NCBI GenBank assembly: GCA_036558125.1
Contig: DATBGE010000143.1
Location: 9,422 to 73,421 of the forward strand
DNA: 64,000 nucleotides
Direction of reading: 5' to 3'
Origin: DATBGE01 sp036558125
GTDB lineage: Bacteria; Gemmatimonadota; Gemmatimonadetes; Gemmatimonadales; GWC2-71-9
This document shows positions 6,650 to 15,121 of the stretch, one piece after another. Below the pieces are notes generated by a model. The model made no database searches and was not told the origin of the DNA. It saw only the letters and a program-made list of their open reading frames with translations. The translations under genes and the position numbers were made by a program. The stretch's first letter is position 1; the number at the start of each line of letters is the position of its first letter.

Positions 6650-8710
6650 CTACAAAATGCCCCACCAATCCGGATTCACATCGACCATCACACCTATGTC
6701 TCCGGTCTTCAGAGCGACTCCTGCCTCGACTCGGAGAAGCCTCATCAGGAACTCTGCCGCCACACCCGCCACCGGACGGACTCCTGGTGTGTTCTCCCAC
6801 GGTGTGTTGGGGACTTCGTCGGTGGTCCATCCCGCTGCGAGGAAGGGACCCACGCTAATGGTTTGGCCAGTAGATGCAAAGGAACCAAGCGGAATCGCGA
6901 CAAAGGGTACCGGAAAGTCCCACTCCAATCTCCCCAAAGCGATCGCCCTGCCGCCATACGCTCGAAATGGTTCTCCGGGAAGCGTTCCTCGCCCTCCCAG
7001 CACGAAGCTTCGATACGCGGGCAGTTCTGCCGTGCCCCAGCCACCATAAGCAGTGAATCCCAGGGTCCCCGGACCGAGGGGCATAGCTATAGTGGCGCCA
7101 GCGGTCGCCCTGAAATACTGGCTCCCGCCTGTGCTGGCTTCGACCGAAATCGAGCCTTTCGTCACCGCCAACGCGCGCGAAGCGTCCAGCTCGCCCGAAT
7201 TCCTGGACAGCGCGATTCCTCCCACGAAGCTCCCGTCGGAGCCCAACGAAGGATTCGAGCGATAACTGCCATGGGCCGGGCTGGCTTCGACATCGAGGGA
7301 AGATGGGTCTTCATACCCCGCGGTCAGTGAAATGGCGGTGACGGCGGAGAGCGGGTATCGCACACCGATCCCGATGCGATCGACCATCACGTAGTCGCCG
7401 TAATCTTCGCCGGCTTCCTGGGAAAGGATCGAATTCAATACGCCTGAGATGACCGGAACGTCACTGAGATCATGGATCGACCTGCCACCCTGCAATGTCA
7501 TGGTGGCCGGTCCAGTCGCTACGCTCAGGGCGAGCTCTCCGGTGAATCGCTGGTCCGAAGTTCCGAAGGCAAGCTTCGGCTTGACCTGAATCCTCCGCTG
7601 GTCCAGGGCGAGAGTCGCGGCGGCGCCGAGCGTCAGTCCCTGGACCCGATTCACCCGGATGATGTCGCTGACCGATGGGATGGCGAGGCCGCCTGCGCCG
7701 AGGCCCGAGAGAACCCGTCCTCCCGAGATGCGCCCGAACTCCAAGCGGAGTGAGTCGAGGTCCCGTTGTTGAACGGGCGCCGCGACGTCGCCCAGCGACT
7801 GCGCAAGCGGTTCACTCCATTGCCCGCCGGTGTCGGAGGCGGCAGGCAGCCCCCCAATCGCCGGGCCTCGCAAAACCTCGGGAGGTATCGCCACGTCAAA
7901 ATCGTAGTCCCCGATTTCCCAACGGCCCCGGATGATTCCCCGCGCCGGGAAATCGAGCCACTGACTGCGCCGCCGGATCTCGATTTCCTGCCGGTAAGGA
8001 AGCCACCAGCGGTCTTCGAACCGGGCATTCTCCAGCATGATGGAGATGTCTTCCAACCCCTTCTCCAGATACGCCGCCGGGCTGAACCCAAAGCGGAACC
8101 GCACCAGCTCGGCGCTCGTCGCGTCGAGAGACAGGGTTCCCACGACGAGCGGCTGGCTCCAATCCTTCGGACGCACCTGGAGCTGATAGACCAGAAGCTC
8201 TCCGCCCCGGGTCTCGATGCGAAGCGAATCGATCAGGGCGAAGTCGTAGCGATTCAGGCCGTCGGGAGAGAGCGGGTGGACCACGTCTTTCACCTCATCG
8301 CCCTCGCCGATCCGGATCCGGTTGCCGAAGTTGTTGGTGACGATGCCGAGGTGGTCGCGATGGTAGTTGATGTCGGTCGGCAGCCAGCGTCCGTCCCGCC
8401 ACCCGAGGATGATCTGCTTGCTCAGGTCCGGGGCGCGCCAATAGACTTCGACGTCGAGCTCGTCGGCCTTGACCAGGCGTGGCGCGCCCTGCAGTTCGTC
8501 GCCTACTTGCGCGAGAAACAGGACGAAACCGTGAGCCCGGGTGCGGTAGCTGCGCAGGGACGAGTCCCGCTGGACCTGGGCTCTCACTTCCGTGGCACGA
8601 GCGGCCAGCTGCAGCGCTGCCGGCGAGTTCCATTGCTGCGCCGCCAGGGTCGCGGAGACTCCAGGCAGCAGCAGCAATGCGGCGCACAAATGTGAAGGCA
8701 TAATTCCCAT
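6650..8710 (-). CDS. Large secreted outer-membrane beta-barrel protein, uncharacterised
   Basis: About 686 residues starting at the ATG at 8710 with a signal peptide ending near TLAA-QQW; a second ATG three codons later is equally possible. The N-terminal half (to about residue 330) looks like an extracytoplasmic beta-rich domain: residues such as YDFALIDSLRIETRGGELLVYQLQVRP, cut here for brevity, resemble the regions preceding barrels in DUF5686-like proteins. The C-terminal half alternates short amphipathic strands and turns (ELALSVATGPATMTLQGG, GIGVRYPLSAVTAISLTAGY) and ends in a barrel-like strand. The reading frame stays open upstream of 8710, but that stretch is antisense to the divergent lipoprotein gene, so I reject a longer start. 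Role unknown; export or surface-antigen function is inferred. Confidence 0.75.
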   Translation of the reverse strand: MGIMPSHLCAALLLLPGVSATLAAQQWNSPAALQLAARATEVRAQVQRDSSLRSYRTRAHGFVLFLAQVGDELQGAPRLVKADELDVEVYWRAPDLSKQIILGWRDGRWLPTDINYHRDHLGIVTNNFGNRIRIGEGDEVKDVVHPLSPDGLNRYDFALIDSLRIETRGGELLVYQLQVRPKDWSQPLVVGTLSLDATSAELVRFRFGFSPAAYLEKGLEDISIMLENARFEDRWWLPYRQEIEIRRRSQWLDFPARGIIRGRWEIGDYDFDVAIPPEVLRGPAIGGLPAASDTGGQWSEPLAQSLGDVAAPVQQRDLDSLRLEFGRISGGRVLSGLGAGGLAIPSVSDIIRVNRVQGLTLGAAATLALDQRRIQVKPKLAFGTSDQRFTGELALSVATGPATMTLQGGRSIHDLSDVPVISGVLNSILSQEAGEDYGDYVMVDRIGIGVRYPLSAVTAISLTAGYEDPSSLDVEASPAHGSYRSNPSLGSDGSFVGGIALSRNSGELDASRALAVTKGSISVEASTGGSQYFRATAGATIAMPLGPGTLGFTAYGGWGTAELPAYRSFVLGGRGTLPGEPFRAYGGRAIALGRLEWDFPVPFVAIPLGSFASTGQTISVGPFLAAGWTTDEVPNTPWENTPGVRPVAGVAAEFLMRLLRVEAGVALKTGDIGVMVDVNPDWWGIL

Positions 8711-8731
8711 CGATTCCCCAGCCCCCTCTTC

Positions 8732-9301
8732 GTGAGAATAACCCTCGTCGTCTGCCTGGCCAGCATCGCTGCCTGCGGTGCCAAGCATGCGAACTCGCCA
8801 CGACCCGAGAGCGTAATCACCCAAACGCTTCCGGTCGACCAGCTCTACCTCCTCGAGGCGGGCGGGATACCGCCCGCGGATACCTCGGTGACCTTCAAGA
8901 CCGGCCAGGCGCGCACCGTGATCATGCGGCATCCGTCTCCCGACAACGGGGTCTTCGCGGAGCTGATCTTCCCGGCCGACATGTTCGGGAACAAGGGCCC
9001 GGAGGACTCGGTGACCGTGAAAGCGAGTGTCCGGCCCGGCCTCTACGGGCTCGACATCTCCTCGACCGCAGAAACCGACAAGACCGGCATCGTGCGTTTC
9101 AAGTACCCGGTCCATTTCTCGGCGCCGCAGGGCGCCCTGGCGAAGTATGGGAGCGCGGTTCGTTACGAGCAGGTCCTGCAGATAGGGCGGCAAACCGACG
9201 ACGGGCGCTATGCACTCTACCGTTCGACCCGCCGCGCGTCCGACAATCTGGAGGCGCCCATGCTGCTGCCGGGCCGGTTTGTGGTGGGCGCACCCAGATA
9301 G
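8732..9301 (+). CDS. Predicted lipoprotein, uncharacterised
   Basis: 189 residues from a GTG at 8732, divergent from the barrel gene with only 21 nt between the two starts, so the two share one small control region. The N-terminus MRITLVVCLASIAACGAK is a lipoprotein signal with lipobox SIAAC, so the protein should be anchored by an acylated cysteine at residue 15. The rest (LFAELIFPADMF-like beta-rich stretch, then VRPGLYGLDI and VRFKYPVHF) resembles a beta-sandwich, with no catalytic motif that I recognise. It ends 15 nt before trpE and may be cotranscribed with it. The name is based on the lipobox only. Confidence 0.7.
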   Translation: MRITLVVCLASIAACGAKHANSPRPESVITQTLPVDQLYLLEAGGIPPADTSVTFKTGQARTVIMRHPSPDNGVFAELIFPADMFGNKGPEDSVTVKASVRPGLYGLDISSTAETDKTGIVRFKYPVHFSAPQGALAKYGSAVRYEQVLQIGRQTDDGRYALYRSTRRASDNLEAPMLLPGRFVVGAPR

Positions 9302-9316
9302 TACCCTTACCCCCCC

Positions 9317-10807
9317 ATGGACTCCCTCGAAGTCTTCCTCTCCCGGGCCAAGCCGGGGATGGTCCCCGTCACCCGTGAGGTGGTGCTGGATGGCGACACG
9401 CCAGTCTCCGCCTTCGCGAAGCTGCACCGCGGACCCTACGGCTTTCTACTCGAGTCCCTGGAGGGCGGGGAGAAGTGGGCCCGTTACACCTTCCTTTCGA
9501 CCAATCCCCGCGAGGTCTACCGCTACCGGGGCCGGACCGCGGAACGCTGGCGCGAAGCCACCGGTTGGCAGGTGGTCCAGGAAGACGTGGCCCCTCTGGA
9601 ACACCTTAGCACCACGATGCGACAGCATCCCTCGATCCAGGTGCCGGGGCTCCCCCGCTTCACCGGCGGCGCGGTCGGCTTCATCGGATACGACATAGTC
9701 CGCACTCTGGAGCGCCTCCCCAACGCGCCCCGCGACGACCGCTCGCTGCCCGATGCGGTGCTGATGGTAGCGGACACCCTGCTCGTCCTCGACAACTTGT
9801 ACAACCGTGCCACGGTCATTGCGAACGTCGAGGTCGCGGAGAACATGTCGCGGGCCGAGCTGGAGAGTCTGTATCGCGGGGCGGAAGACAAGATCGCGGA
9901 ATGGCTGGAGCGACTGGGCCAAGCGTCACCGATCGGACCGCTTCGCCTGCCTCCCGCAGCGCCAGTTCCCGAAGCGACTTCACCCTACGAAGACGGGAAA
10001 TTCCAGGACGGGGTCCGGCGGATTCAGGAATACATCACGGCGGGCGACACCTTCCAGACCGTTCTCTCCCGCCGGTTGGATCTGACAGCACCGGACCCGA
10101 TGTTGACCTACCGGTACCTTCGCGCGCTCAATCCCGCGCCGTATCTCTATTTCCTCCATTGCGACGACCTGCACATCGTGGGGAGCTCGCCGGAGGTTCT
10201 GGTTCGGGTAGAGAACGAGCAGGTCACCCTGCGTCCCATCGCCGGCACCCGACCGCGAGGAGCCACGCCTCAAGCCGACGCGATGCTCGCCACCGAACTC
10301 GAGGCTGACCCCAAGGAGCGGGCAGAGCACCTCATGCTGGTGGACCTGGGACGTAACGACGTCGGCCGGGTGGCGCAATACGGAAGCGTCCGGATCACCG
10401 CCTTCATGGTGATCGAGCGCTACTCCCACGTGATGCACCTGGTGAGCGAAGTGCGCGGTGCCCTGCGGGAAGGGCTCGACGCACTCGACGCGCTCGCCGC
10501 ATGTTTCCCGGCTGGAACCGTCTCCGGTGCGCCCAAGGTCCGCGCAATGGAAATCATCGACGAGCTGGAGCCGGTGCGGCGCGGACCCTATGCCGGTGCT
10601 GTGGGCTACATCGGCTGGGGCGGGAAAAGTCTCGACACGGCGATCGCGATCCGCACCGTGATAATGAAGGGGAATCGGGCATGGGTGCAGGCCGGTGCCG
10701 GCATTGTGGCCGATTCCGATCCGCAGGGAGAGTGGAAGGAAACCGAGGCCAAAGCGCGGGCCGTCCTCGCCGCCATGGGGCTGGCGGGACTGAGGTGGGA
10801 GGAGTAG
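9317..10807 (+). CDS. trpE: TrpE, anthranilate synthase component I
   Basis: Converts chorismate and ammonia or glutamine to anthranilate, the first step of tryptophan synthesis. 496 residues, usual length. The N-terminal regulatory motif LLESLEGGEKWARYTFL contains the LLES tryptophan-binding signature. The C-terminal chorismate-binding domain shows PIAGTRPRG, the ADPKERAEHLMLVDLGRND block, FPAGTVSGAPKVRAMEIIDE, and a GPYAGAVGYIG followed by AWVQAGAGIVADSDP near the end. PabB and salicylate synthases share this fold, but the LLES motif and FPAGTVSGAPK favour TrpE. No trpG follows; the next gene, 10 nt downstream, is a signalling cyclase, so the amidotransferase and the rest of the trp pathway must be elsewhere. 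Confidence 0.93.
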   Translation: MDSLEVFLSRAKPGMVPVTREVVLDGDTPVSAFAKLHRGPYGFLLESLEGGEKWARYTFLSTNPREVYRYRGRTAERWREATGWQVVQEDVAPLEHLSTTMRQHPSIQVPGLPRFTGGAVGFIGYDIVRTLERLPNAPRDDRSLPDAVLMVADTLLVLDNLYNRATVIANVEVAENMSRAELESLYRGAEDKIAEWLERLGQASPIGPLRLPPAAPVPEATSPYEDGKFQDGVRRIQEYITAGDTFQTVLSRRLDLTAPDPMLTYRYLRALNPAPYLYFLHCDDLHIVGSSPEVLVRVENEQVTLRPIAGTRPRGATPQADAMLATELEADPKERAEHLMLVDLGRNDVGRVAQYGSVRITAFMVIERYSHVMHLVSEVRGALREGLDALDALAACFPAGTVSGAPKVRAMEIIDELEPVRRGPYAGAVGYIGWGGKSLDTAIAIRTVIMKGNRAWVQAGAGIVADSDPQGEWKETEAKARAVLAAMGLAGLRWEE

Positions 10808-10816
10808 AAATTCCCC

Positions 10817-12418
10817 ATGCCCTTCAAGCTCGTTTCCTTCACCGGCGATCAGGATTTCGACCTTTCCGCCAAAAACGCGTACATCGTCGGGCGGGCGGTG
10901 ACGAGCGACATTCCGATCTTCGATCCCACCATCTCCCGTCGTCACGCCGAACTGGTCCCCAATACGACCGGGATCACCGTGAAGGACCTCGGCAGCTCGA
11001 ATGGCACCTTCATCAATGGCACCCGCGTCACTGAGGGGACTCTCGCCGCGAATGATTCGGTGACCTTCGGCAAGGTCGTCTTCCAGCTCAAGTCCCTCGA
11101 TGCGACACCACTTCGTCCCGCCGGAAACCAGGCCCCGGCCCCCAACCAGACGATCGTTCGCCAAGTCTCTGTGAGTGGTGGACTGCCGGCAGCGATGTCG
11201 CCCTCGGCGTCGGGGAGCCCGAGCGGAGTCGGACAGCTGAAGGTGGCGGGGGTCTCGACCCAGGAGCGGCAGGCCAAGAAGCTGTCGCTGCTCCTGGAAG
11301 TGGCTCAGAAGCTTTCGGGAGAGCTGGACCTCGACAAGGTGTTGAGCCGGGTAGTGACCACGACGTTCGACGTGATGAACGTGGACCGGGTGTCGGTGTT
11401 GCTCCGGAACGACGGCACCGGCGAGCTCATCCCCCGGATGTCCAAGAGCCGCCTGGGTGACGCTTCGGCGCAGCACGTGCCGCGGTCGATTGCGCGGAAG
11501 GCGGTGGAGGAGCGAGTCGCGATCCTGTCGGACAACGCCGCGGCGGATGACCGGTTCAAGGGCGGCCAGTCCATCATGATCCAGAGCGTCCGCAGCGCCA
11601 TGTGCATTCCGCTCATGGCTTCGGCGGAGCAGGTGCTGGGCATCCTGTACGTGGACAACCTCACTGCGACGAACTCGTTCAGCGACGAGGACCTGCAATT
11701 CCTGATCGCCTTCGGCGGGCTCGCGGCGATCGCAATCAAGACCAGCCGCTTCGCCGAACAGATTCAGCGTGAAGCAATGGTCCGCTCCAACTTCGAGCGC
11801 TATTTCGCGCCCAACGTTGCCGCCGAGATCGCGCAGCAGCAGGGTGCCGTGAAACTGGGCGGCGACAAGCGGCCGGTCACCATCCTGTTCAGTGACATCC
11901 GCGGCTTCACCAGCATGTCGGAGCACATGAGCCCGGATGCGATCGCCGGGCTCCTCACCGACTACTTCACCGAAATGGTGGAGGTGATTTTCTCCCACGG
12001 CGGGACGCTGGACAAGTTCATCGGCGATGCGATCATGGCCCTTTGGGGCGCCCCGATCCCCCACGCCGATGATCCGGATCGCGCGGTCGCCGCGGCGATC
12101 GGCATGCAGCGGGCGCTGGTAGCGCTCAACGAGAAGTGGAAGGAGGAGGGAAAGCCGGAGATCGGCGTTGGTATCGGGATCAACTACGGCGAGACCTTCG
12201 CCGGGAACATCGGCAGCCATCTGCGCCTCGAGTACACGGTGATCGGGGACGCGGTCAACGTTGCCTCGAGACTCTGCTCCAAGAGCAATAAAGGGGAAAT
12301 CCTGATCAGCGACCCGTTATATCAGGTGCTCAAAGAGAAACCCGAGGTGGAACCGCTGGAGCCGTTGGCCGTCAAGAATCGGGCCGCGCCGGTGCCGGTG
12401 TGGAAGGTGAAGAGTTAG
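10817..12418 (+). CDS. FHA-GAF class III adenylate cyclase
   Basis: A 533-residue cytoplasmic signalling enzyme. Domains: FHA (1-95; GRAVTSDI, SRRHAEL, DLGSSNGTFING), which reads phosphothreonine; a Pro/Ser-rich linker; GAF (about 155-310); and a class III cyclase homology domain (350-530). The cyclase residues are intact: metal-binding D360 (ILFSDIRGFTSM) and D404 (DKFIGDAIMALWG), adenine-selecting K400 and D478 (YTVIGDAVNVASRL), and transition-state N481 and R485. The Lys/Asp pair points to cAMP rather than cGMP. The FHA domain suggests control by a Ser/Thr kinase; one is encoded at 46256-49123. It starts 10 nt after trpE, whose 3' end (gggaggag) supplies a good ribosome binding site. Confidence 0.93.
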   Translation: MPFKLVSFTGDQDFDLSAKNAYIVGRAVTSDIPIFDPTISRRHAELVPNTTGITVKDLGSSNGTFINGTRVTEGTLAANDSVTFGKVVFQLKSLDATPLRPAGNQAPAPNQTIVRQVSVSGGLPAAMSPSASGSPSGVGQLKVAGVSTQERQAKKLSLLLEVAQKLSGELDLDKVLSRVVTTTFDVMNVDRVSVLLRNDGTGELIPRMSKSRLGDASAQHVPRSIARKAVEERVAILSDNAAADDRFKGGQSIMIQSVRSAMCIPLMASAEQVLGILYVDNLTATNSFSDEDLQFLIAFGGLAAIAIKTSRFAEQIQREAMVRSNFERYFAPNVAAEIAQQQGAVKLGGDKRPVTILFSDIRGFTSMSEHMSPDAIAGLLTDYFTEMVEVIFSHGGTLDKFIGDAIMALWGAPIPHADDPDRAVAAAIGMQRALVALNEKWKEEGKPEIGVGIGINYGETFAGNIGSHLRLEYTVIGDAVNVASRLCSKSNKGEILISDPLYQVLKEKPEVEPLEPLAVKNRAAPVPVWKVKS

Positions 12419-12488
12419 TTCCGAGTTCTGAGTTCCGAGTTTCTCAAGCCTGAAGTTGTTGTTAACTCGGAACTCGGAACTCGGAACT
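12418..12488. repeat. Palindromic short-tandem-repeat element D (word aactcgg / ccgagtt)
   Basis: Left arm 12418-12441 (gttccgagttctgagttccg onward) and right arm 12464-12488 (three copies of the heptamer aactcgg plus aact) pair over 24 bases with one mismatch, around a 22-nt spacer. It lies exactly between two convergent genes. The right arm also encodes the C-terminus of Maf. Confidence 0.85.
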
Positions 12489-13049
12489 GAAACGATACGC
12501 CACGCCCGCCTCAGCCAGCAGCCTCAAGACCAACCTCACCGGCAGCCCCATCACCCCGAAGAAATCGCCGTCGATTCGCTCGACCAGGGCAGCGCCATAG
12601 CCCTGGATGCCGTAGGCGCCGGCTTTGTCCATCGGCTCCCCGGTGGCGATGTACGCTCGAAGAAAGTCGTCGTCGCAGGGAGAGAAGGTGACCGAGGTGA
12701 TGTCGGTGGCCTGGCGCAGGGTTCCGTTCGAGACCAGCGCCACTGAGGTGATCACCTGGTGGGTCCGGCCCTGCAGTTTACGGAGCATGGCGAGGGCCTC
12801 GTCTGCGTCGGCCGGCTTTTCCAGCAGATCGTCACCCAGCAACACGATGGTGTCGGCGCCGAGGACCAGATCTCCCTTCACGCTCCGCGCCTTGTCCCGG
12901 GCCAGCCGCTCGGCGTACTCGACCGGTGTCTCTCCGGCCACTCGCTGCTCTTCGATGTGCGACGGCCGGACCTCGACCCGAATGCCGAGCATCTCGAGGA
13001 GCTGACGGCGGCGAGGGGAGGCGGAGGCGAGGGTGAGGGGGTGAGGCAT
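12462..13049 (-). CDS. maf: Maf-family nucleoside triphosphate pyrophosphatase
   Basis: 195 residues. Maf proteins hydrolyse non-canonical or canonical NTPs (dTTP, UTP, m7GTP) to NMP and pyrophosphate, a house-cleaning role linked to septum formation. Signatures: LTLASASPRRRQLLEMLG at the N-terminus, VLGADTIVLL with its catalytic Asp, and YIATGEPMDKAGAYGIQG. The final residues SSEFRVPS are translated from repeat element D and are not part of the conserved fold, which ends around GLPVRLVLRLLAEAG. It is convergent with the cyclase gene and followed upstream, in the same direction, by dtd beyond element E. Confidence 0.92.
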   Translation of the reverse strand: MPHPLTLASASPRRRQLLEMLGIRVEVRPSHIEEQRVAGETPVEYAERLARDKARSVKGDLVLGADTIVLLGDDLLEKPADADEALAMLRKLQGRTHQVITSVALVSNGTLRQATDITSVTFSPCDDDFLRAYIATGEPMDKAGAYGIQGYGAALVERIDGDFFGVMGLPVRLVLRLLAEAGVAYRFSSEFRVPS

Positions 13050-13068
13050 GGTGTGAGGGACGGAAGGG

Positions 13069-13164
13069 GTCAGGTTTCAGGTGTCAGGGTCAAACGCAAG
13101 AATAGTGGGTTAGGGAGCTTGGACCCGCAGTTCCCTGAAACCTGATCCCTGACACCTGAAACCT
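13069..13164. repeat. Palindromic short-tandem-repeat element E (word tcaggtt / aacctga)
   Basis: Left arm 13069-13092 (gtcaggtttcaggtgtcagg and onward) and right arm 13133-13164, with an 18-base perfect complement (ccctgacacctgaaacct). The word period is about 7. The 40-nt spacer can form its own short stem (gggtt... aaccc type). It lies between the co-directional dtd and maf genes and touches the dtd stop codon. Confidence 0.8.
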
Positions 13165-13618
13165 ATTCCCCAATCCCTGCTCTTCTTTCCAGCACCAGCG
13201 TCACCGGCCCATCATTATGAATCTCCACCGCCATCATCGCCCCGAACTCGCCGGTCTCGACTTTGAGTCCCTTGGCACGGAGTTGGGCAACGAAGCGCTC
13301 GTAGAGCGGGATCGCGACCTCAGGCCGGGCGGCGTCGATGAATGACGGACGGCGGCCTTTCGCGGCATCGCCGTAGAGGGTGAACTGGGAGATCACCAGG
13401 ATCGCCCCGCCCACCTCGTCCAGGCCGAGGTTCATCTTGTCCTGGGCGTCGCTGAAGAGCCGGAGGCCCACGACCTTCTCGGCCATCCAGTCCGCCTCGG
13501 CCGTCGTGTCGGAATGAGTGAACCCCACAAGGAGACAGAAGCCGCAGTCAATCGCACCGGCAACGCGGCCCTCGATAGTGACCGATGCACGAGTGACCCG
13601 CTGCAGAACTACGCGCAC
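13163..13618 (-). CDS. dtd: D-aminoacyl-tRNA deacylase
   Basis: Removes D-amino acids (and glycine from tRNA-Ala) from mischarged tRNAs, a chiral proofreading step in the cytoplasm. 151 residues, standard length. Hallmarks: MRVVLQRVTRASVTIEG at the N-terminus, the catalytic-loop motif ISQFTLYGD, KGRRPSF, and the Gly-cisPro motif NDGPVTL near the C-terminus. It is the first gene of a short minus-strand run (dtd, maf). A divergent gap of 163 nt separates it from the secreted peptidase gene and must hold promoters for both directions, though I cannot point to a clear one. Confidence 0.95.
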   Translation of the reverse strand: MRVVLQRVTRASVTIEGRVAGAIDCGFCLLVGFTHSDTTAEADWMAEKVVGLRLFSDAQDKMNLGLDEVGGAILVISQFTLYGDAAKGRRPSFIDAARPEVAIPLYERFVAQLRAKGLKVETGEFGAMMAVEIHNDGPVTLVLERRAGIGE

Positions 13619-13781
13619 CTGTGATCTCCGTGGGGACTGGACTCGGATCGGGCACGGGCTCGACTGCTAAGACGCCTATCTTAACGTCGTCCGGGCCCTG
13701 GCGGAGGAGGTACGCCCCACCGGCTCCGCGACCCGGGAGGCCTCTCCGGCATCTTCCCAGAACCTCGCGCTTCAGGAATCC

Positions 13782-15074
13782 ATGACGGTCTGTACCAGCT
13801 TTACTCGACTCGGGCTCGCGATCGCCGGCCTTTCACTCCAGGCGCCGATGGCCAGCGCTCAGGCGAATTCAACCGACACGGCACTCATCCGCCAGTACCT
13901 GCGCGAGGCCGACAGCATCGCGGCCGGAGACGGAGGACTGCTCTGGGGCCTTTCCCTCGCTGGACCGATGATGCTGGTGGATCGTACTACCCGCGCCATC
14001 ACGGCCAACGTCGCCGATGGCGAAGGGCGGCTGAAGCAGGCAGGATCGGTGTTCGTGGGGACCCTGCCCGCCGACCAGAACGTCAGCAACACCGGATTCA
14101 ATTGGGCCGGCAAGCGCTGGACGATGGTGGCGCTGCCGGTGCCCTCCAATCCGGTCTCCCGCGCAGCGCTGATGATGCACGAGCGCTGGCACCGCATCCA
14201 GGACAGCCTTGGCTTCCCCGCCTCGAGCCCGACCAACGACCACCTCGACGCCCGGGACGGACGCCTGTGGCTCAGACTCGAGGGCCGGGCGCTCCAGCGA
14301 GCCTTGGTTACCAGAGGCGACAAGCGCCGCGTTGCAGCCAGCGATGCGGTGCTCTTTCGACGCTATCGCCGTCAACTGATCTCCGGGGCCGACAGCAGCG
14401 AGCGGGCACTCGAGATGAACGAGGGCCTCGCCGAGTATACCGGCTTGACGCTGGCCGGTTTCAGCGATTCCGCGATCGCGAGGCAGGTAGCGACGCTCGA
14501 TACCGCCTCGAGCCTCGGCCGTTCCTTCGCCTATTACACCGGACCGGCCTACGGGCGGCTGCTCGACGCCCTCGGGATGGCCTGGCGCCCGTCGCTGAAG
14601 CCAAGTCAGGATCTGTCGGCTCTCCTGGCAACCGCTCTCTTACCCAATCCGATTCCGAGTTTGACTGACGCAGTCCAACGGGCCGGAGCCTACGGTTACG
14701 AACTGGTGAAGCAGCAGGAAGAAGCGCGAGCCGTCGCACGGACCGCCCGCCAGGCCGAGCTGAGACAACGCTTCGTCACTGGACCGGTCCTGAGCCTTCC
14801 GCTTCGCGACATGAAGGTCGGATTCGACCCCAACCGGGTTGAGCCACTGGACTCGGTGGGACCGGTGTATGCGACTTTGCGCGTAGTTGACAGCTGGGGT
14901 GTACTGGATGTGACCGAAGGCGGCGGACTGATCCGTGACTGGCAGGAAGCGATCGTCCCCGCTCCCAGGATCTCCAAGGGCAAGATCTCCGGGCCAGGCT
15001 GGACCCTCGATCTAGCCGAGGGCTGGATTCTCGTTCCCGGAACGCGTCAGGGAGACTACACGGTAAGTCACTAG
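13782..15074 (+). CDS. Secreted HExxH metallopeptidase-like protein, uncharacterised
   Basis: 430 residues with a signal peptide cleaved near MASA-QAN. A zinc-binding HERWH motif sits at 133-137 in ALMMHERWHRIQDSLG, and the downstream EMNEGLAEYTG (E214 or E218) is placed like the glutamate ligand of gluzincins, so an extracytoplasmic zinc protease is likely. HDARDGRLWLRLEGRALQ-type helical sequence lies between them. The last 120 residues (VGPVYATLRVVDSWGVLDVTEG) look like a separate beta-rich domain. The family is not one I recognise by name. The upstream sequence caggaatcc gives a modest ribosome binding site. It precedes the metallo-beta-lactamase-fold gene by 47 nt. Confidence 0.75.
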   Translation: MTVCTSFTRLGLAIAGLSLQAPMASAQANSTDTALIRQYLREADSIAAGDGGLLWGLSLAGPMMLVDRTTRAITANVADGEGRLKQAGSVFVGTLPADQNVSNTGFNWAGKRWTMVALPVPSNPVSRAALMMHERWHRIQDSLGFPASSPTNDHLDARDGRLWLRLEGRALQRALVTRGDKRRVAASDAVLFRRYRRQLISGADSSERALEMNEGLAEYTGLTLAGFSDSAIARQVATLDTASSLGRSFAYYTGPAYGRLLDALGMAWRPSLKPSQDLSALLATALLPNPIPSLTDAVQRAGAYGYELVKQQEEARAVARTARQAELRQRFVTGPVLSLPLRDMKVGFDPNRVEPLDSVGPVYATLRVVDSWGVLDVTEGGGLIRDWQEAIVPAPRISKGKISGPGWTLDLAEGWILVPGTRQGDYTVSH

Positions 15075-15121
15075 TCGCTCAGTTACCCCATCGAGCGGCA
15101 AGGGTAGTAGACTTAGGGTGT

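Noticed and set aside
8711..9427. N-terminal extension of the large barrel protein gene
   Set aside because: The frame stays open, but it is antisense to a convincing lipoprotein gene and would put the signal peptide in the middle of the protein.
9317..10807. TrpE as PabB or isochorismate/salicylate synthase
   Set aside because: The N-terminal LLES tryptophan-binding motif and the FPAGTVSGAPK block favour TrpE, although the absence of trpG leaves a small doubt.
9980..12220. 746-codon minus-strand open frame across trpE and the cyclase
   Set aside because: Antisense to two strongly conserved genes; its composition is that of a shadow (His/Asp/Arg-rich) with no motif.
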